Program-made: the position numbers and the translations under genes
The notes under the pieces: generated by a model
The model's input: only the letters and a program-made list of their open reading frames with translations
What the model was told of the DNA's origin: nothing
Databases searched by the model: none
Source of the DNA: JAMLHH01 sp037189845
GTDB taxonomy: Bacteria > Bacteroidota > Bacteroidia > Chitinophagales > JADIYW01
Length of the DNA: 64,000 nt
Assembly: GCA_037189845.1 (NCBI GenBank)
Contig: JBBCIS010000008.1
Span: 496,001-560,000, forward strand
Direction of reading: 5' to 3'
Shown: in pieces, positions 56,146 through 64,000 of the stretch
Position numbering within the stretch: the stretch's first letter is position 1
Layout of the letters: the number at the start of each line of letters is the position of its first letter

Positions 56146-56268
56146 GCCACGAATTCACTAAATCAAAGGATAAATACTCTTATTTTTTCTCAACAAGGAG
56201 TATCATGATAAATAATGATAGAAAAGCTTCTCTTTTCTGTTGAAAAATTCAATTCGTGCATTAGTGGC
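56146..56268. repeat. MITE-like element, copy C
   Basis: A 123-nt element starting GCCACGAATTCACTAAAT and ending AATTCGTGCATTAGTGGC. The ends are imperfect inverted repeats and match copies A and B in opposite orientation; the interior is unrelated and AT-rich. Confidence 0.7.
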
Positions 56269-56459
56269 AAATAATCTACTTTTAAATGCAAGCACCGTGC
56301 CCGGTAAGGGTCTTAATATACAATATTTATAACTATAGAAATTTGACAGAAAGGCATTTGACACAATTTTCTACACCATTTCAAGGTTATTACTAAAATA
56401 TGGTCACAAATAAATTATTTTGGCTAAATTTTAGATAGCTCTCTCCAAGATTATACGAC

Positions 56460-59400
56460 ATGAAAAAAATCGCATTACTTTTCTTTGGTTCCTTCATACT
56501 ACAAAATATTTCGGCACAACAGGTTTATTGGGCAGACAAAGTCATCAGCTTCAGTTCCCAATATGCAGAAAAAGAATTCAGCGCACAGCAGGTGTTAGGT
56601 CCACCCAATGCATTACCCGTACATGGTAAAAGCATGGTAGCATGGACTCCGGGAATCAAAGCATTCAGAGCATCTATCACAGTTGGATTTGAAAAAGCTA
56701 TACAGGTACAACAGATTGCTATCGGTGAGAATCTCTTAGCCGGCACTATAGAGAAAATTTTCCTCTATGATGAAAAAGGCAAAGAATATCAGGTGTACAA
56801 CAACCCTAATCCGCAACCCAAAACTCCCGATAAAGCGGATATGTTCAACCTCAATATCCCACTGACTGCTTACAAAGCGAATAAGCTCCGTCTGGATATC
56901 AACTTTTCCAATTTCAGAAATATTCCCCAGATAGATTGCATAGGCATCTCACCGGACACAAAAAGAGTCGTTGCCAAAATCAACACCATTGATTACACAT
57001 CTTCACTTCCAAGCCCGGAAAATTTAGGCACCAATATCAATTCCCAATACAATGATATGCTGCCTATCATATCTCCCGATGGAAGCACATTATATTTTGC
57101 CCGGAAAAATGCACCTGAAAATACCGGTGCAGAAAAGAAAGATGATATCTATGTCTCTCAACGTCAGCCCAACGGTTTCTGGTCAAAAGCTATCAATATC
57201 GGTGCTCCGCTGAACACTGATGAGCATAATTTTGTCTGTGCTATCAGTCCTGACGGCAATACGATGTATCTCGCCAACAGATACGATTATCGTACAGAAG
57301 GACAAGGTGTAGCTGTCAGTCAGCGTCAGAAAAACGGAGTTTGGAGTAGGCCGAAGCCTCTGAATATTTCCAACATGTACAACAAAAACAAGTATGCATG
57401 TTATCACCTGAGCATTGACGAAAAAGTCATGGTCATGGCTATCGAAAGAGACGACACTTACGGCGATATGGATTTGTATGTCAGCTTCAGGTATGCTGAC
57501 GGCAACTGGTCTGAGCCTATGAACATGGGCGCCGACCTCAATACTGCCGGTGCAGAGGCCAGCGTATTTTTAGCCGCTGACGGAAAAACTTTATACTTTT
57601 CTTCCAACGGACACTCAGGCTACGGCGATCTGGATATGTTCATGAGTAAAAGATTGGATAACACCTGGAAAAACTGGACGACTCCGGTCAATCTCGGCAG
57701 CAAAATCAATACGCCCGGTATGGATGTGTACTACACGATTCCAGCCTCCGGAGAATATGCGTACTACTCTAGCGAAAGAGGCGGTTATGGTAGAAATGAT
57801 ATTTTCCGAATCACTTTACCTAAAGAATTGAGACCCGATGCCGTAAAGCTCAATCAGGGCGGACTTTATACCAACCAGGAAATCGAAGTGCCTAAGCTAC
57901 GGCCTTATCAGACAGCCGAAACATCTGACCTTGACAAAAGAATTGAAGAGCTGAGAAGACAACTCAATAATCCTACCGCCTCCTCTGCTCCTGTCGACAA
58001 TAAAGAAATCAATCATATCCAGAAACAGGAATCACAAATCGATTCAGATCTGAAAAAGCTGGAGCAACAGTATCAATCTCTGCCAGTTATGTCATCGACT
58101 CCACAGCCGCCGCAAAGCTCCTATGTTTTGCCAAGCTATCCGGAGCTCAACACTCCCACTTATGATGCATCCTATGATGATAAAATCAATGATCTGAAAC
58201 GTCAGCTGGAAAAAGTGAAGCTGGAACAACCTGCAACGGCAAAGCAAGTGTATACGCCACAAAACAGTAATAATTTAAGCAGTTATGAGCAAAAGCTTGC
58301 CAGCTATCAGCAAACACCAACAGCAACCACTACAAGTTCTGCTACTACTGCAAAACCTACTGATAAAAAACTAAGTGCTTACGAAGAAAAATTAAAACAA
58401 TTACAGACAGCTCAGAATCAACCTGCACCGGAACCTGCAGCTCCTGTAAGACTTCCAGGTAAAGCCACTGCAACACCTGAGATAAAATATGAGGAAAATG
58501 ATTTACCGGATAATAATACTCCGGAAATTGTAAAAATTGTTACACCACAACAACCAGCCGCAACTCCAACCACTCCCGCAGTATCACCTGTACCCAAAAG
58601 TTCCGATGAAAACCTGAATGCTTATGAAGAAAAACTCAGACAACTTCAGGCAAATCAAAATACCCAACCGGCTCCGACTCAGCAAGCTACAAGAATAACC
58701 CCTAAGGTCAATGAAATTCCTGCAGTTACAGAAACTATCCGTACTGAACCCGCACAACCTGAAAACTCAACGACTCTGGTCATTCCAGAATTACCTTCTA
58801 CTGGTTTAGCTCCCGCAACTCCGACATCTAATCCGGATTTTGAAAAATGGGAACAACAACGAAAATCGTTGGAAGACAGTCTCCAAATGCTGCAATCTCA
58901 GAAAGAACAGATTGCTCAAAAAAATCAGGAAGAGCAAAAAAATGCGGATAATCTTCAGAAACAACAGCAGGAGCTTTTAGGCGAAAAAGAACAAATCGCT
59001 CTGGCGATTGCGCAGATGCAGCTCGAGAGAGATCAGCTTGCACTTGAAAAAGAGAGATTAGAAAACGAACGCAAGAAACTGGATGCTTTAAAAAATCAAC
59101 AGTACAAAGATATCAATGCCCTGAAAAGAGAATTAGACAGCTTACAGACCATTCAGACTAATGCTAAAACCAATCAGGCTGTTGCAGAACTATCTATTGA
59201 CGATGAATTGTCAAAGCTGAATAAAAAGGTTGGCGAAAAAGTAGCACTTAAAAACGTCTTTTTCGTGGTTAACGCATCTTTTATCCAATCCAAATCTTAT
59301 GCTGATTTGGACAAATTAGCTCTGTATCTTATCAAAAACAAAGAGTTGGTGATGGAAGTCGGAGGTCACACAAACGGTCTTTGCGATGATGCATTCTGTA

Positions 59401-59579
59401 ATGAGCTATCTAATAAAAGAGCAAAATCTGTCGTGGATTATCTGGTAACAAAAGGAGTTCCTGCCAACAGGTTGAGCTATAAAGGTTACGGAAAAACTCA
59501 AAACATAGCTGATAATGGTACAGAACAAGGCAGAAAACTGAATCAGAGAGTGGAGATTACTATTACTAAGATTCAATAA
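56460..59579 (+). CDS. OmpA-family protein with PD40 propeller
   Basis: A 1039-residue envelope protein. After a signal peptide (LLFFGSFILQNISAQ) come a discoidin-like region (about 20-170), WD40-like/PD40 repeats (about 195-455: DGSTLYFARKN; DGNTMYLANRY; DGKTLYFSSNGHSGYGDLDM), a long low-complexity linker with repeated (S/A)YE(E/Q)KL units, a Gln/Glu-rich coiled coil (about 800-910), and a C-terminal OmpA peptidoglycan-binding domain (GGHTNGLCDDAFCNELSNKRA; RLSYKGYGKTQ; NQRVEITI). It is probably anchored to peptidoglycan from the outer membrane. Confidence 0.9.
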   Translation: MKKIALLFFGSFILQNISAQQVYWADKVISFSSQYAEKEFSAQQVLGPPNALPVHGKSMVAWTPGIKAFRASITVGFEKAIQVQQIAIGENLLAGTIEKIFLYDEKGKEYQVYNNPNPQPKTPDKADMFNLNIPLTAYKANKLRLDINFSNFRNIPQIDCIGISPDTKRVVAKINTIDYTSSLPSPENLGTNINSQYNDMLPIISPDGSTLYFARKNAPENTGAEKKDDIYVSQRQPNGFWSKAINIGAPLNTDEHNFVCAISPDGNTMYLANRYDYRTEGQGVAVSQRQKNGVWSRPKPLNISNMYNKNKYACYHLSIDEKVMVMAIERDDTYGDMDLYVSFRYADGNWSEPMNMGADLNTAGAEASVFLAADGKTLYFSSNGHSGYGDLDMFMSKRLDNTWKNWTTPVNLGSKINTPGMDVYYTIPASGEYAYYSSERGGYGRNDIFRITLPKELRPDAVKLNQGGLYTNQEIEVPKLRPYQTAETSDLDKRIEELRRQLNNPTASSAPVDNKEINHIQKQESQIDSDLKKLEQQYQSLPVMSSTPQPPQSSYVLPSYPELNTPTYDASYDDKINDLKRQLEKVKLEQPATAKQVYTPQNSNNLSSYEQKLASYQQTPTATTTSSATTAKPTDKKLSAYEEKLKQLQTAQNQPAPEPAAPVRLPGKATATPEIKYEENDLPDNNTPEIVKIVTPQQPAATPTTPAVSPVPKSSDENLNAYEEKLRQLQANQNTQPAPTQQATRITPKVNEIPAVTETIRTEPAQPENSTTLVIPELPSTGLAPATPTSNPDFEKWEQQRKSLEDSLQMLQSQKEQIAQKNQEEQKNADNLQKQQQELLGEKEQIALAIAQMQLERDQLALEKERLENERKKLDALKNQQYKDINALKRELDSLQTIQTNAKTNQAVAELSIDDELSKLNKKVGEKVALKNVFFVVNASFIQSKSYADLDKLALYLIKNKELVMEVGGHTNGLCDDAFCNELSNKRAKSVVDYLVTKGVPANRLSYKGYGKTQNIADNGTEQGRKLNQRVEITITKIQ

Positions 59580-59598
59580 CGTTTAAGCTTGACTGCCT

Positions 59599-59713
59599 GA
59601 CCTTGAAAAGGTCAAATGTTTATAGCATTAGTTGATTGTTTGTTCGACTCCGAAAGAGTCGTATATAAATACGAAAAACGTTTTTCTATAAGCATTAGAA
59701 TCCTTCAGATTCT
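59599..59713. repeat. Tandem array of three short hairpins
   Basis: GACCTT-GAA-AAGGTC (59599-59613), CGACTC-CGAAA-GAGTCG (59645-59661) and AGAATC-CTTCA-GATTCT (59697-59713), spaced 46 and 52 nt apart and joined by AT-rich linkers with TTTATAGCATTAG and CTATAAGCATTAG. Arms have changed together so that pairing is kept while sequence differs. Confidence 0.7.
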
Positions 59714-59751
59714 TGCTTAAACAAACTACATTGAATACCAATATTAAAATC

Positions 59752-60324
59752 ATGACAGAGTTAGAAAACGGTCTTAAATCATACTTTGGAGTTATAGAAA
59801 CAGATGACATGAAAGTCATAACCAGCCTTTTCAGACCGGAAATCGTTCCCAAGGGAGCATATTTTCTGAAAACCGGAGCATACTGCCGTAAATTAAGCTT
59901 TGTCAAAACAGGATATCTGAGAATTTTCGTAGAAACAGAGAAAAAAGAAGTTACACAATGGATTTCCACCGAGGGATACTTCGTCACAGACTTATCTGGT
60001 TTTATCTTCGACACACCATCCCGCTGGAATATTCAGGCGCTGACCGATACAGAAATCTTTTCCATTTCCAAAACGGATTACTTACGACTGGAAAAGATAC
60101 TTCCCAAATGGTCTTTTCTCGAAAAGCTGTTCATTATCAAATGTGCTACTTTCATGGAAGACAGAATTTTCAGCCATCTTTCTATGACTGCCGAAGAACG
60201 TTACGACTTTTTCTTTGAGCACAATCCCGAATTATTCAATCAAGTACCTTTGCAATACATTGCCTCCATGTTGGGAATGACTCCTGAAACTTTCAGCCGG
60301 ATCCGAAAAAAACAGATTTCCTGA
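59752..60324 (+). CDS. Crp/Fnr-family transcriptional regulator
   Basis: A 190-residue regulator: cyclic-nucleotide-like beta-roll (FLKTGAYCRKLSFVKTGYLRI; EVTQWISTEGYFVTDLSGFI) and a helical linker, followed by a C-terminal HTH (LQYIASMLGMTPETFSRIRKKQIS). It has no Fe-S Cys cluster, so it is not Fnr-like in sensing. ATG 59752 is preferred over TTG 59713. Three hairpins lie upstream. Target unknown. Confidence 0.85.
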   Translation: MTELENGLKSYFGVIETDDMKVITSLFRPEIVPKGAYFLKTGAYCRKLSFVKTGYLRIFVETEKKEVTQWISTEGYFVTDLSGFIFDTPSRWNIQALTDTEIFSISKTDYLRLEKILPKWSFLEKLFIIKCATFMEDRIFSHLSMTAEERYDFFFEHNPELFNQVPLQYIASMLGMTPETFSRIRKKQIS

Positions 60325-60719
60325 ATTCTTGACTCAATGTCATTTAACTAAGAACTTTCCAAAAACGAGATGCTTTCACATCGGCTTCGCTCAGTGACCG
60401 CACTTCGGCATACTCAGTGACCGCAGCATGATATTTACACATAAAAATGGATTGATTCATGTCATTGGCTCCGTCAAATCTCAAGGTGCTCTCATTTAAA
60501 AGCTTACTGTCTGCCACTAATACACGAATTGATTTTTCAGAAGATACAGAAATTTCCACTAAATCAGATGACCTATTTGAGAAAGAAATACTATTGATTA
60601 GTGAATTCGTGGCTATCCATTCTGCCATCTAAATGGAATTAATTCTTGATTTACATCAAGGAGACGACCAATATTTTAACTGAACTTTGAAGTATTATTT
60701 ACAACTTCAATTTTTAGTT
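60325..60719. other. Gap with MITE-like copy B
   Basis: A 395-nt gap. It starts with short direct repeats (CTCAGTGACCGCA twice, 60389-60424), continues with the MITE-like element at 60513-60613 and ends in AT-rich leader DNA. No supported gene. Confidence 0.5.
60513..60613. repeat. MITE-like element, copy B
   Basis: A 101-nt unit starting GCCACTAATACACGAATT and ending TTAGTGAATTCGTGGC, the same termini as copy A and the reverse of copy C. The interior differs among copies. Confidence 0.7.
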
Positions 60720-61148
60720 ATGGTAAAGGAAATCAATACATCTATATCTATTCATGCTACGCCGGGAAAAATCTGGTCTATACTGACTGACTTTGAAAAA
60801 TATCCTCAGTGGAATCCATTCATTATTTCTTTAAAAGGCGAAGTAGCAGTCGGGAAAACTATCACAGTCAAAATCCAACCTCCGCAAAGCAGTCCCATGA
60901 CATTTAAGCCTACTGTCCTTGTTTTTCAGCAAAACAAAGAACTGAAATGGCTGGGTAAACTTTTCATCAGCGGATTGTTCGACGGAGAACATCGTTTTGA
61001 AATTATTGACCACCAAAACGGCACTGTCACTTTCCATCACAGTGAAATCTTCAAAGGAATTTTTGTCCGGTTTTTCAATACTCAAAAAACTCAGACAGGA
61101 TTTCAGTTAATGAACCAAAAGCTCAAAGAGCTGGCAGAATCATCATAA
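60720..61148 (+). CDS. SRPBCC-domain protein
   Basis: A 142-residue Bet v1-like protein: TSISIHATPGKIWSILTDFEKYPQWNPFI, a hydrophobic beta half (KELKWLGKLFISGLFDGEHRF), HHSEIFKGI, and the C-terminal helix LMNQKLKELAES. (The first phrase is residues 6-34, shown to identify the family.) ATG 60720 is preferred over TTG 60687. A VOC-superfamily gene follows after 51 nt. Confidence 0.86.
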   Translation: MVKEINTSISIHATPGKIWSILTDFEKYPQWNPFIISLKGEVAVGKTITVKIQPPQSSPMTFKPTVLVFQQNKELKWLGKLFISGLFDGEHRFEIIDHQNGTVTFHHSEIFKGIFVRFFNTQKTQTGFQLMNQKLKELAESS

Positions 61149-61199
61149 ACTAATGTTTTCACTTCGTTAATAAATTCTATTTTTATAAAAAAGACCACG

Positions 61200-61562
61200 A
61201 TGACTTTCCAGCCTTGCGTCCCGATTCTGAGAATATTTGATTTTGCCAAAGCTCAGGAGTTTTACATAGAATTTCTGGAGTTTGAGATCAATTGGATACA
61301 CCAGTTTGAACCGGATTTTCCACGATATATTCAAATATCGAAAGACAATTGCATCATCCATCTTTCTGAGCATCACGGAGATGCCTCACCCGGTAGCAGT
61401 ATCAGGATCCAGTCAGATGATGTATTAACTTTTACAGAATTACTACGCAGCAAAAAGTATAAATACAACTGTCCCGGAGCCGAAGAAATGCCCTGGGGCA
61501 ATATAGAAAGCTCTGTCAATGACCCGTTCGGCAACAGGCTGATTTTTTATACAGCCAGATAA
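61200..61562 (+). CDS. Glyoxalase/bleomycin-resistance (VOC) protein
   Basis: A 120-residue vicinal-oxygen-chelate protein: VPILRIFDFAKAQEFYIEFL, RYIQISKDNCIIHLSEHHGD, and SVNDPFGNRLIFYTA. It resembles bleomycin-resistance-type or glyoxalase-superfamily proteins that bind ligands rather than metal. The L,D-transpeptidase gene starts 1 nt after its stop, so the two are cotranscribed. Confidence 0.87.
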   Translation: MTFQPCVPILRIFDFAKAQEFYIEFLEFEINWIHQFEPDFPRYIQISKDNCIIHLSEHHGDASPGSSIRIQSDDVLTFTELLRSKKYKYNCPGAEEMPWGNIESSVNDPFGNRLIFYTAR

Positions 61563-61563
61563 A

Positions 61564-62076
61564 ATGAAGAAGCTGTTTTATTTTCTGACCATCATCCTGA
61601 TAGGTGCAGCAATTGTTTATTACTTCTATCCGGAACCAAAACTACCGGAAGGCACTCAAATCGACCAGCTACTTGTTTACAAAAAACAAAGAAAGATGGA
61701 GGTCTATTCCAATAACAAACTCATCAAAACATACAAAATAGCAATTGGAGCCAATCCTGTTGGCGACAAGGAATTTCAGGGCGACAGAAAAACACCGGAA
61801 GGAATGTATTCTATCTATAACAAAAATCCTCATAGCGGTTATTATAAAAACTTAGGCATCTCATATCCGGATTCGACTGATATTGCCCAAGCTAAAAAAA
61901 TAGGCAAGCAACCTGGTGGGGATATCAAAATTCACGGAATCAAAAACGGATTGGGATTTATCAGAAAATTTCATCTTTTCACATCTACCAACGGATGCAT
62001 CAGGGTTACAGATGAAGAAATGGAAGAATTATACCACACGGTAAATACCGGAACGACGATCAAAATATTCCCCTGA
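61564..62076 (+). CDS. L,D-transpeptidase (YkuD)
   Basis: A 170-residue envelope protein. An N-terminal helix (LFYFLTIILIGAAIVYYFY) anchors or exports it. The YkuD domain includes KQRKMEVYSNNKLIKTYKIA, GDRKTPEGMYSI, IHGIKNGLGF with the His, and TSTNGCIRVTDEEM with the catalytic Cys. It cross-links or modifies peptidoglycan. Starts 1 nt after the VOC gene. Confidence 0.9.
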   Translation: MKKLFYFLTIILIGAAIVYYFYPEPKLPEGTQIDQLLVYKKQRKMEVYSNNKLIKTYKIAIGANPVGDKEFQGDRKTPEGMYSIYNKNPHSGYYKNLGISYPDSTDIAQAKKIGKQPGGDIKIHGIKNGLGFIRKFHLFTSTNGCIRVTDEEMEELYHTVNTGTTIKIFP

Positions 62077-62158
62077 AACTTCATGCTCTGTAACAAAAGT
62101 AGCTTTGTAAGCAATCCTTTTCCGATAATTTCGATCAATTATCAGAAAATACAGAATT

Positions 62159-62482
62159 ATGTTTGGAATATTTAAAAAACTAAGCGAAAACAGCAATCTT
62201 CCTGTTATTGAAGCTCTTAAAAACGGAGCATACCTGATAGATGTACGTTCCGGAGGAGAATTCGCATCCGGAAGTGTTCAGGGGGCAGTAAACATTCCGG
62301 TAGACCAGATTACGGCTCACATCAATACTTTGAAAAAGAAACAAAACATCATCGTATTTTGCAGAAGCGGTAACCGAAGCGGTATGGCTAAAAGTATTCT
62401 TCAACAAAACGGCATCTCAAATGTCATCAATGGAGGAACCTGGCAGAATGTAAAAAAATTAAAAGATACACATGGCAAATAA
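62159..62482 (+). CDS. Rhodanese-like sulfurtransferase
   Basis: A 107-residue single rhodanese domain: YLIDVRSGGEFASGSVQGAV, IIVFCRSGNRSGMAKSIL with the catalytic Cys loop CRSGNRS, and NVINGGTWQNV. A perfect -7 element TAGCTTTG (62100-62107) lies 52 nt upstream, without a clear -33. It overlaps the methyltransferase gene by 11 nt and begins a five-gene sulfur-redox cluster. Confidence 0.92.
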   Translation: MFGIFKKLSENSNLPVIEALKNGAYLIDVRSGGEFASGSVQGAVNIPVDQITAHINTLKKKQNIIVFCRSGNRSGMAKSILQQNGISNVINGGTWQNVKKLKDTHGK

Positions 62483-63089
62483 ATCTGAACCTATATCTCT
62501 GGCTTTAGACAGACAATTTTGGGAAACCAGATGGAACAACAATGAAACCGGCTGGGATATCGGCTATGCCTCTCCTGCTATTACGGATTTTTTTGACAGG
62601 TATGAAAATAAAAATGCTGCAATTCTGATTCCAGGTTGCGGCAATGCCTACGAAGCCGAATATCTCGTACAGCATGGATTCACAGACATTACATTGATAG
62701 ATATTGCCTCTAAAGCCGTAGAAAATATTCAGAATAAATTTCAGGATCTTCCTCAGGTAAAAGTGATCTGCGGAGATTTTTTTGAGCAGACAGGAAAATA
62801 TGACATCATCATTGAGCAGACATTTTTCTGTGCCATCCATCCCGGATTGCGTGAGCAATATGTAGAAAAAGCTTACAATCTCCTGAATCCGGGCGGTATC
62901 ATAACCGGTGTGCTTTTTGATAAAGATTTTGGCAATCCGCATCCTCCTTTTGGTGGTAGTCAGGAGGAATACCAACAAATATTTTCAGGGAAATTTGACA
63001 TCCTGAAGCTTGAAAGATGCAGCAACAGCATTCCTCCCCGCGCAGGTACAGAAGTTTTTATACATTTCAGAAAAAAAATAACCTTATGA
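62472..63089 (+). CDS. TPMT-family methyltransferase
   Basis: A 205-residue SAM-dependent enzyme of the thiopurine methyltransferase family: FWETRWNNNETGWDIGYASP, the SAM-binding ILIPGCGNAYEAEYLV, DITLIDIASKAV, and CSNSIPPRAGTEVFIHF. Family members methylate thiols, selenium or tellurium compounds. Lying among rhodaneses and thioredoxin, a thiol or chalcogen substrate is plausible. Overlaps rhodanese by 11 nt and the next gene by 4 nt. Confidence 0.9.
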   Translation: MANKSEPISLALDRQFWETRWNNNETGWDIGYASPAITDFFDRYENKNAAILIPGCGNAYEAEYLVQHGFTDITLIDIASKAVENIQNKFQDLPQVKVICGDFFEQTGKYDIIIEQTFFCAIHPGLREQYVEKAYNLLNPGGIITGVLFDKDFGNPHPPFGGSQEEYQQIFSGKFDILKLERCSNSIPPRAGTEVFIHFRKKITL

Positions 63090-63292
63090 AAGATTTCATC
63101 ATCAGGAATAAGCTATACATCATAGGTGCAGTATTAGGAGCGATAGGAGGCTTGCTTTACTGGCAGTTGATCGGTTGTAGCTCCGGTAGTTGCGCCATCA
63201 CTTCCAAACCATTGAACAGCACTCTATATGGAGCAGTGATGGGCGGACTTTTATTATCATTATTTCAAAAAGAAAAAACAGCAAAAACATGA
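63086..63292 (+). CDS. DUF6132-family small membrane protein
   Basis: A 68-residue protein with two helices (LYIIGAVLGAIGGLLYWQL; LYGAVMGGLLLSL) and a conserved GCSSGSCAITSKP loop between them whose Cys pair could bind a thiol or metal. ATG 63086 overlaps the methyltransferase stop (ATGA), and its own stop overlaps the thioredoxin start. It recurs beside rhodanese and thioredoxin genes in Bacteroidota; role unknown. Confidence 0.8.
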   Translation: MKDFIIRNKLYIIGAVLGAIGGLLYWQLIGCSSGSCAITSKPLNSTLYGAVMGGLLLSLFQKEKTAKT

Positions 63293-63582
63293 ACTTCCAG
63301 GATATCATCCACTCCGAGAAACCCGTACTTATAGATTTTTTTGCTACGTGGTGCGGTCCCTGCAAAATGATGCCCCCTATCCTGTCCGAATTGAAACAAA
63401 AGATAGGCGATACCGCTACAATCATCAAAATAGATGTTGACAAAAATCCTCAGGTTGCCGGACAATATCAGATCCAAAGCGTACCTACGCTTATGATTTT
63501 TAAAAACGGGCAGGTCAGGTGGAGACAATCCGGCGTTGTGCCCGCACATGAGCTGGAACGTATTATTCAGGCAAATCTGTAA
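63289..63582 (+). CDS. trxA: Thioredoxin
   Basis: A 97-residue thioredoxin with the active site FFATWCGPCKMMPPIL and the cis-Pro loop QSVPTLMIFKNG. ATG 63289 overlaps the DUF6132 stop by 4 nt, so it is translationally coupled. Its position between rhodanese genes suggests it reduces persulfide or disulfide intermediates of the same pathway. Confidence 0.93.
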   Translation: MNFQDIIHSEKPVLIDFFATWCGPCKMMPPILSELKQKIGDTATIIKIDVDKNPQVAGQYQIQSVPTLMIFKNGQVRWRQSGVVPAHELERIIQANL

Positions 63583-63585
63583 ACC

Positions 63586-64000
63586 ATGATGAGATTACTA
63601 TTCATTTTCATCCTTGCCCTACAATCCTGCTCTGCTCAAAACAGCACTTCTGCCGAAAAGCATCTTGTGGACATTGATCAGTTTTCCCGGGCAGTCCAGG
63701 GAAAAAAAGAAGTACAATTAATAGATGTCAGAACACCTGAAGAGTTCCGGCAAGGTCATATACCGAATGCAAAAAATATAGATTGGCGGGGACAAGATTT
63801 CGCAGAACAGATATCTGAACTGGACAAAACACGCCCTGTCTATATCTATTGCCAGAGTGGTGGCAGAAGCGCATCAGCAGCAACCAAGCTTGTAGAAGAA
63901 GGCTTTGAAGTGTATGAACTGGAAGGCGGTATACTTAACTGGAGACATGAATCATTACCCGAAACTGTTGCAGAACTACCGCTCAAAGGTATGAACATGG
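63586..64000 (+). CDS. Rhodanese-like lipoprotein (3' end beyond the window)
   Basis: Starts at ATG 63586, 3 nt after the thioredoxin stop, with a lipoprotein signal (LLFIFILALQSC, Cys15). The rhodanese domain has VQLIDVRTPEEFRQGHIPNA, the active loop YCQSGGRSASAATKL, and VYELEGGILNWRH. It is open at position 64000 after about 138 codons. Envelope-located sulfurtransferase, paired with the cytosolic one at 62159. Confidence 0.9.
   Translation, partial: MMRLLFIFILALQSCSAQNSTSAEKHLVDIDQFSRAVQGKKEVQLIDVRTPEEFRQGHIPNAKNIDWRGQDFAEQISELDKTRPVYIYCQSGGRSASAATKLVEEGFEVYELEGGILNWRHESLPETVAELPLKGMNM

Larger units (their letters stand above)
55566..56459. other. Long gene-poor gap with hairpins, a decayed gene and a MITE-like element
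   Basis: An 894-nt gap with no intact gene. In order it shows a GC-rich hairpin (55631-55650), the repeat CAGCATGACAT/ATGTCATGCTG (55783-55814), a frameshifted lipoprotein fragment (55895-56052), the MITE-like element (56146-56268) and AT-rich leader DNA before the OmpA gene. Confidence 0.6.

Overview
The window is a low-GC chromosomal segment of a member of the Bacteroidota. The evidence is type IX secretion (T9SS) C-terminal sorting domains on two exported proteins, a DUF1501/DUF1800 pair, many short lipoproteins, starts without Shine-Dalgarno sequences but with A-rich leaders, and promoters of the TTTG-N19-TAnnTTTG type. I cannot assign a genus. There are no rRNA or tRNA genes, no CRISPR array and no complete insertion sequence.

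Layout. 1-2935: AT-rich accessory pair, a GHKL-ATPase-like protein overlapping a receiver-kinase fusion. 3107-12205: small membrane ORF, RND efflux operon (adaptor, pump, outer-membrane factor), a GIY-YIG gene bracketed by inverted REP-like repeats, and an OmpR-type two-component pair. 12601-18406: cyclase, serine hydrolase, barrel protein, archaemetzincin, START-like protein, HsdR_N-type protein and holin-like membrane protein. 18541-21156: clpB. 21521-24399: second AT-rich accessory stretch (Sll1717-like P-loop ATPase, DUF2971 protein, Fic remnant). 24596-29751: rhomboid, pentapeptide protein, alkylation-repair pair (Ogt-like methyltransferase and AlkA-like glycosylase), and an epimerase/DJ-1/SRPBCC operon whose last gene has a premature stop. 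30038-39431: two guanidino hydrolases, a Dna2-like nuclease-helicase, and the DUF1501/DUF1800 pair. 39584-48837: housekeeping and metabolic genes including acs, an RluA-type pseudouridine synthase and a secreted PHB-depolymerase-like esterase. 49012-53954: copper export (CopA and CopZ-like) followed by a nitric-oxide stress operon (Rrf2, truncated haemoglobin, membrane protein, Ric) with a readable promoter and operator. 54213-64000: argH, a repeat-rich gap, a large OmpA/PD40 protein, a Crp/Fnr regulator behind a hairpin array, and an overlapping sulfur-redox operon (rhodanese, TPMT-type methyltransferase, DUF6132, thioredoxin, rhodanese) that runs off the end.

Most genes are ordinary. The unexplained signals are (i) the receiver-kinase module and the in-frame stop just before its first gene, (ii) the ATPase-DUF2971-Fic stretch, (iii) the GIY-YIG gene inside inverted repeats, (iv) a family of MITE-like elements with shared termini at about 46.5, 56.2 and 60.5 kb, and (v) several decayed or interrupted genes. 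All functional calls come from reading the sequence and from family knowledge; no database search was run.
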